Positions 63,091 through 64,000 of a stretch of DNA of 64,000 nt are shown here, one piece after another; position 1 is the first letter of the stretch; each line of letters starts with the position of its first letter. Below the pieces are notes generated by a model. It was given only the letters and a program-made list of their open reading frames with translations. It did no database searches and was not told the DNA's origin. Position numbers and translations under genes: made by a program. Location of the stretch: contig NZ_WIND01000002.1 of the NCBI RefSeq assembly GCF_009697225.1, forward strand, positions 434,001 through 498,000, read 5' to 3'. The stretch is from Halovulum marinum. GTDB taxonomy: Bacteria > Pseudomonadota > Alphaproteobacteria > Rhodobacterales > Rhodobacteraceae.

Positions 63091-64000
63091 CTTGAGCAGC
63101 CTTTATGTATGTCAGCGGGTTTACCGGACTGCCACCAAGCCGCACCTCGTAGTGCAGGTGTACGCCGGTACTGCGACCCGTGTTCCCCATATCGCCGATA
63201 TGATCGCCGCGGGCAATCCGATCACCGACCTTGACACGGATTTTGTCCTGATGGGCGTAGTAGGTTTCAAAGCCGAAGGCGTGCTGGATCTTGACCAGCT
63301 TGCCGAAGCCGCTGGACCAGCCGGCATAGGTCACGACCCCGTCGGCCGTGGCCTCGATCCGGGTGCCGCGCGGCCCGGCCAGGTCGATGCCGTTGTGCGC
63401 GCGGCGGCTGCCGTTCTTGGGATCGTTGCGGGGGCCGAAGCCGCTGGTGAAGCGGTGCGCCTGGCGCACCGGCATCGTGAACGGGATCTTGGTCGCCGCG
63501 ATCCGCATCATGTTCGTGCGGTCCATGCCGGCCATCAGGCTGGCCAGGCGGGCGTTGGCTTCGGGCTCGTCGCCGCCGGCGAGGCTGGCGGGGATCACCA
63601 TGCCGTCGCCGCCGATGCCGCTGTACTCGCTGCTGACCTTCCGCAGCAGGCTGTCGACGTCCAGGCCGGTGCCCTCGAACAACTTCTCGAGCGGCTTGAA
63701 CGACACCTGCACCGCGTCCTCGAGGGTGGCGATCAGCCGCTCCTGCCGGTCGGCGGCGATCTCCATGCGCAGCTTCATCGCGGTGATCTGGGTGCGCAGC
63801 CGGGTCATGTCCTCGCGCTGGGTGTCGCGGTCGCGCACGGCGCTCTGCAGCATGTCGGACATCGCGTCGAGCACGACCTCCATCTCGCCGGCCTGCGCGG
63901 CGTCGTCGCCCAGGTCGGTGCGCAGCGAGGCGAGCCGGCTGTCCAGCCGCGCCGCGCGCTGCTCGGCGGCATCGCGGTTCTGCACCGCCTGGACCAGCTG
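63080..64000 (-). CDS. M23-family metallopeptidase with coiled coil (5' truncated)
   Basis: The frame runs off the right edge: the N-terminus, probably with the signal or membrane segment, is missing. The visible 307 codons give a coiled-coil stretch (about first 100) and a C-terminal M23 LytM domain with HNGIDLAGPRGT (HxxxD) and HLHYEVRLGG (HxH zinc ligands), the complete catalytic set. It probably cleaves peptidoglycan crosslinks and is partnered with the overlapping bactofilin. Confidence 0.93.
   Translation of the reverse strand, partial: QLVQAVQNRDAAEQRAARLDSRLASLRTDLGDDAAQAGEMEVVLDAMSDMLQSAVRDRDTQREDMTRLRTQITAMKLRMEIAADRQERLIATLEDAVQVSFKPLEKLFEGTGLDVDSLLRKVSSEYSGIGGDGMVIPASLAGGDEPEANARLASLMAGMDRTNMMRIAATKIPFTMPVRQAHRFTSGFGPRNDPKNGSRRAHNGIDLAGPRGTRIEATADGVVTYAGWSSGFGKLVKIQHAFGFETYYAHQDKIRVKVGDRIARGDHIGDMGNTGRSTGVHLHYEVRLGGSPVNPLTYIKAAQDVF

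Overview
This is a high-GC, gene-dense chromosomal segment of an alphaproteobacterium, most likely a member of the Rhodobacteraceae/Roseobacteraceae. That placement is inferred from the gene content: the last genes of a Rhodobacter-type gene transfer agent (GTA), a PhyR-NepR-EcfG general stress locus, NDUFA12, a lipoylated PDH E1-beta, a DUF4169 plus ribbon-helix-helix pair, and a single fused indolepyruvate ferredoxin oxidoreductase. I saw no rRNA, tRNA, CRISPR array, transposase or prophage integrase. The window looks like stable core chromosome, with the GTA remnant as its only phage-derived part.

Layout. 1-3.9 kb: the 3' end of a GTA cluster (truncated baseplate 'megatron', DUF2793 protein, a coupled mini-ORF). 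4-9.2 kb: cysE, then the minus-strand pdhA-pdhB-pdhC operon with a palindromic operator over its predicted start site, and an FtsB-like gene. 9.4-13.8 kb: tkt, a small membrane ORF, pgk and class I aldolase (minus). 14-18.6 kb: zapA module, grxD, a 58-codon membrane ORF, bolA, purL, and an AhpD-like gene that appears frameshifted. 18.66-18.73 kb: a compact intergenic small-RNA candidate with its own promoter and terminator. 18.8-28.6 kb: LysR regulator divergent from the indolepyruvate oxidoreductase, HlyIII-like protein, TusA-like protein, an alpha/beta-hydrolase-like membrane protein coupled to a P450, a zinc metallopeptidase, and the RHH/DUF4169 pair. 28.8-32.5 kb: two minus-strand small genes and the ergothioneine pair egtB-egtD.

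32.5-41 kb is the most coherent block. It holds phyR, nepR, ecfG and a HisKA_2 kinase, surrounded by genes typical of the general stress response (DUF883, DUF1328, Dps, PRC-barrel). Reading the intergenic DNA by eye, I found a GGAAC-N16/17-CGTT sigma-EcfG promoter in front of seven transcription units: both directions between phyR and nepR, both directions between DUF883 and DUF1328, the PRC-barrel gene, a Pmp3/YqaE gene at 59.8 kb, and a 47-codon membrane ORF at 29.9 kb. The window therefore carries both the regulator and a local part of its regulon.

41-64 kb is envelope and housekeeping: a PagL-like lipid A deacylase, clpP-clpX, RidA, NDUFA12, mlaD, DUF2155, aat, accB-accC, a DsbA-family protein, an aminotransferase, rne with a long leader, amidase-PBP1A, prfB, Pmp3-DUF4112, amtB, a GFA-family protein, and bactofilin overlapping an M23 peptidase that runs off the right edge.
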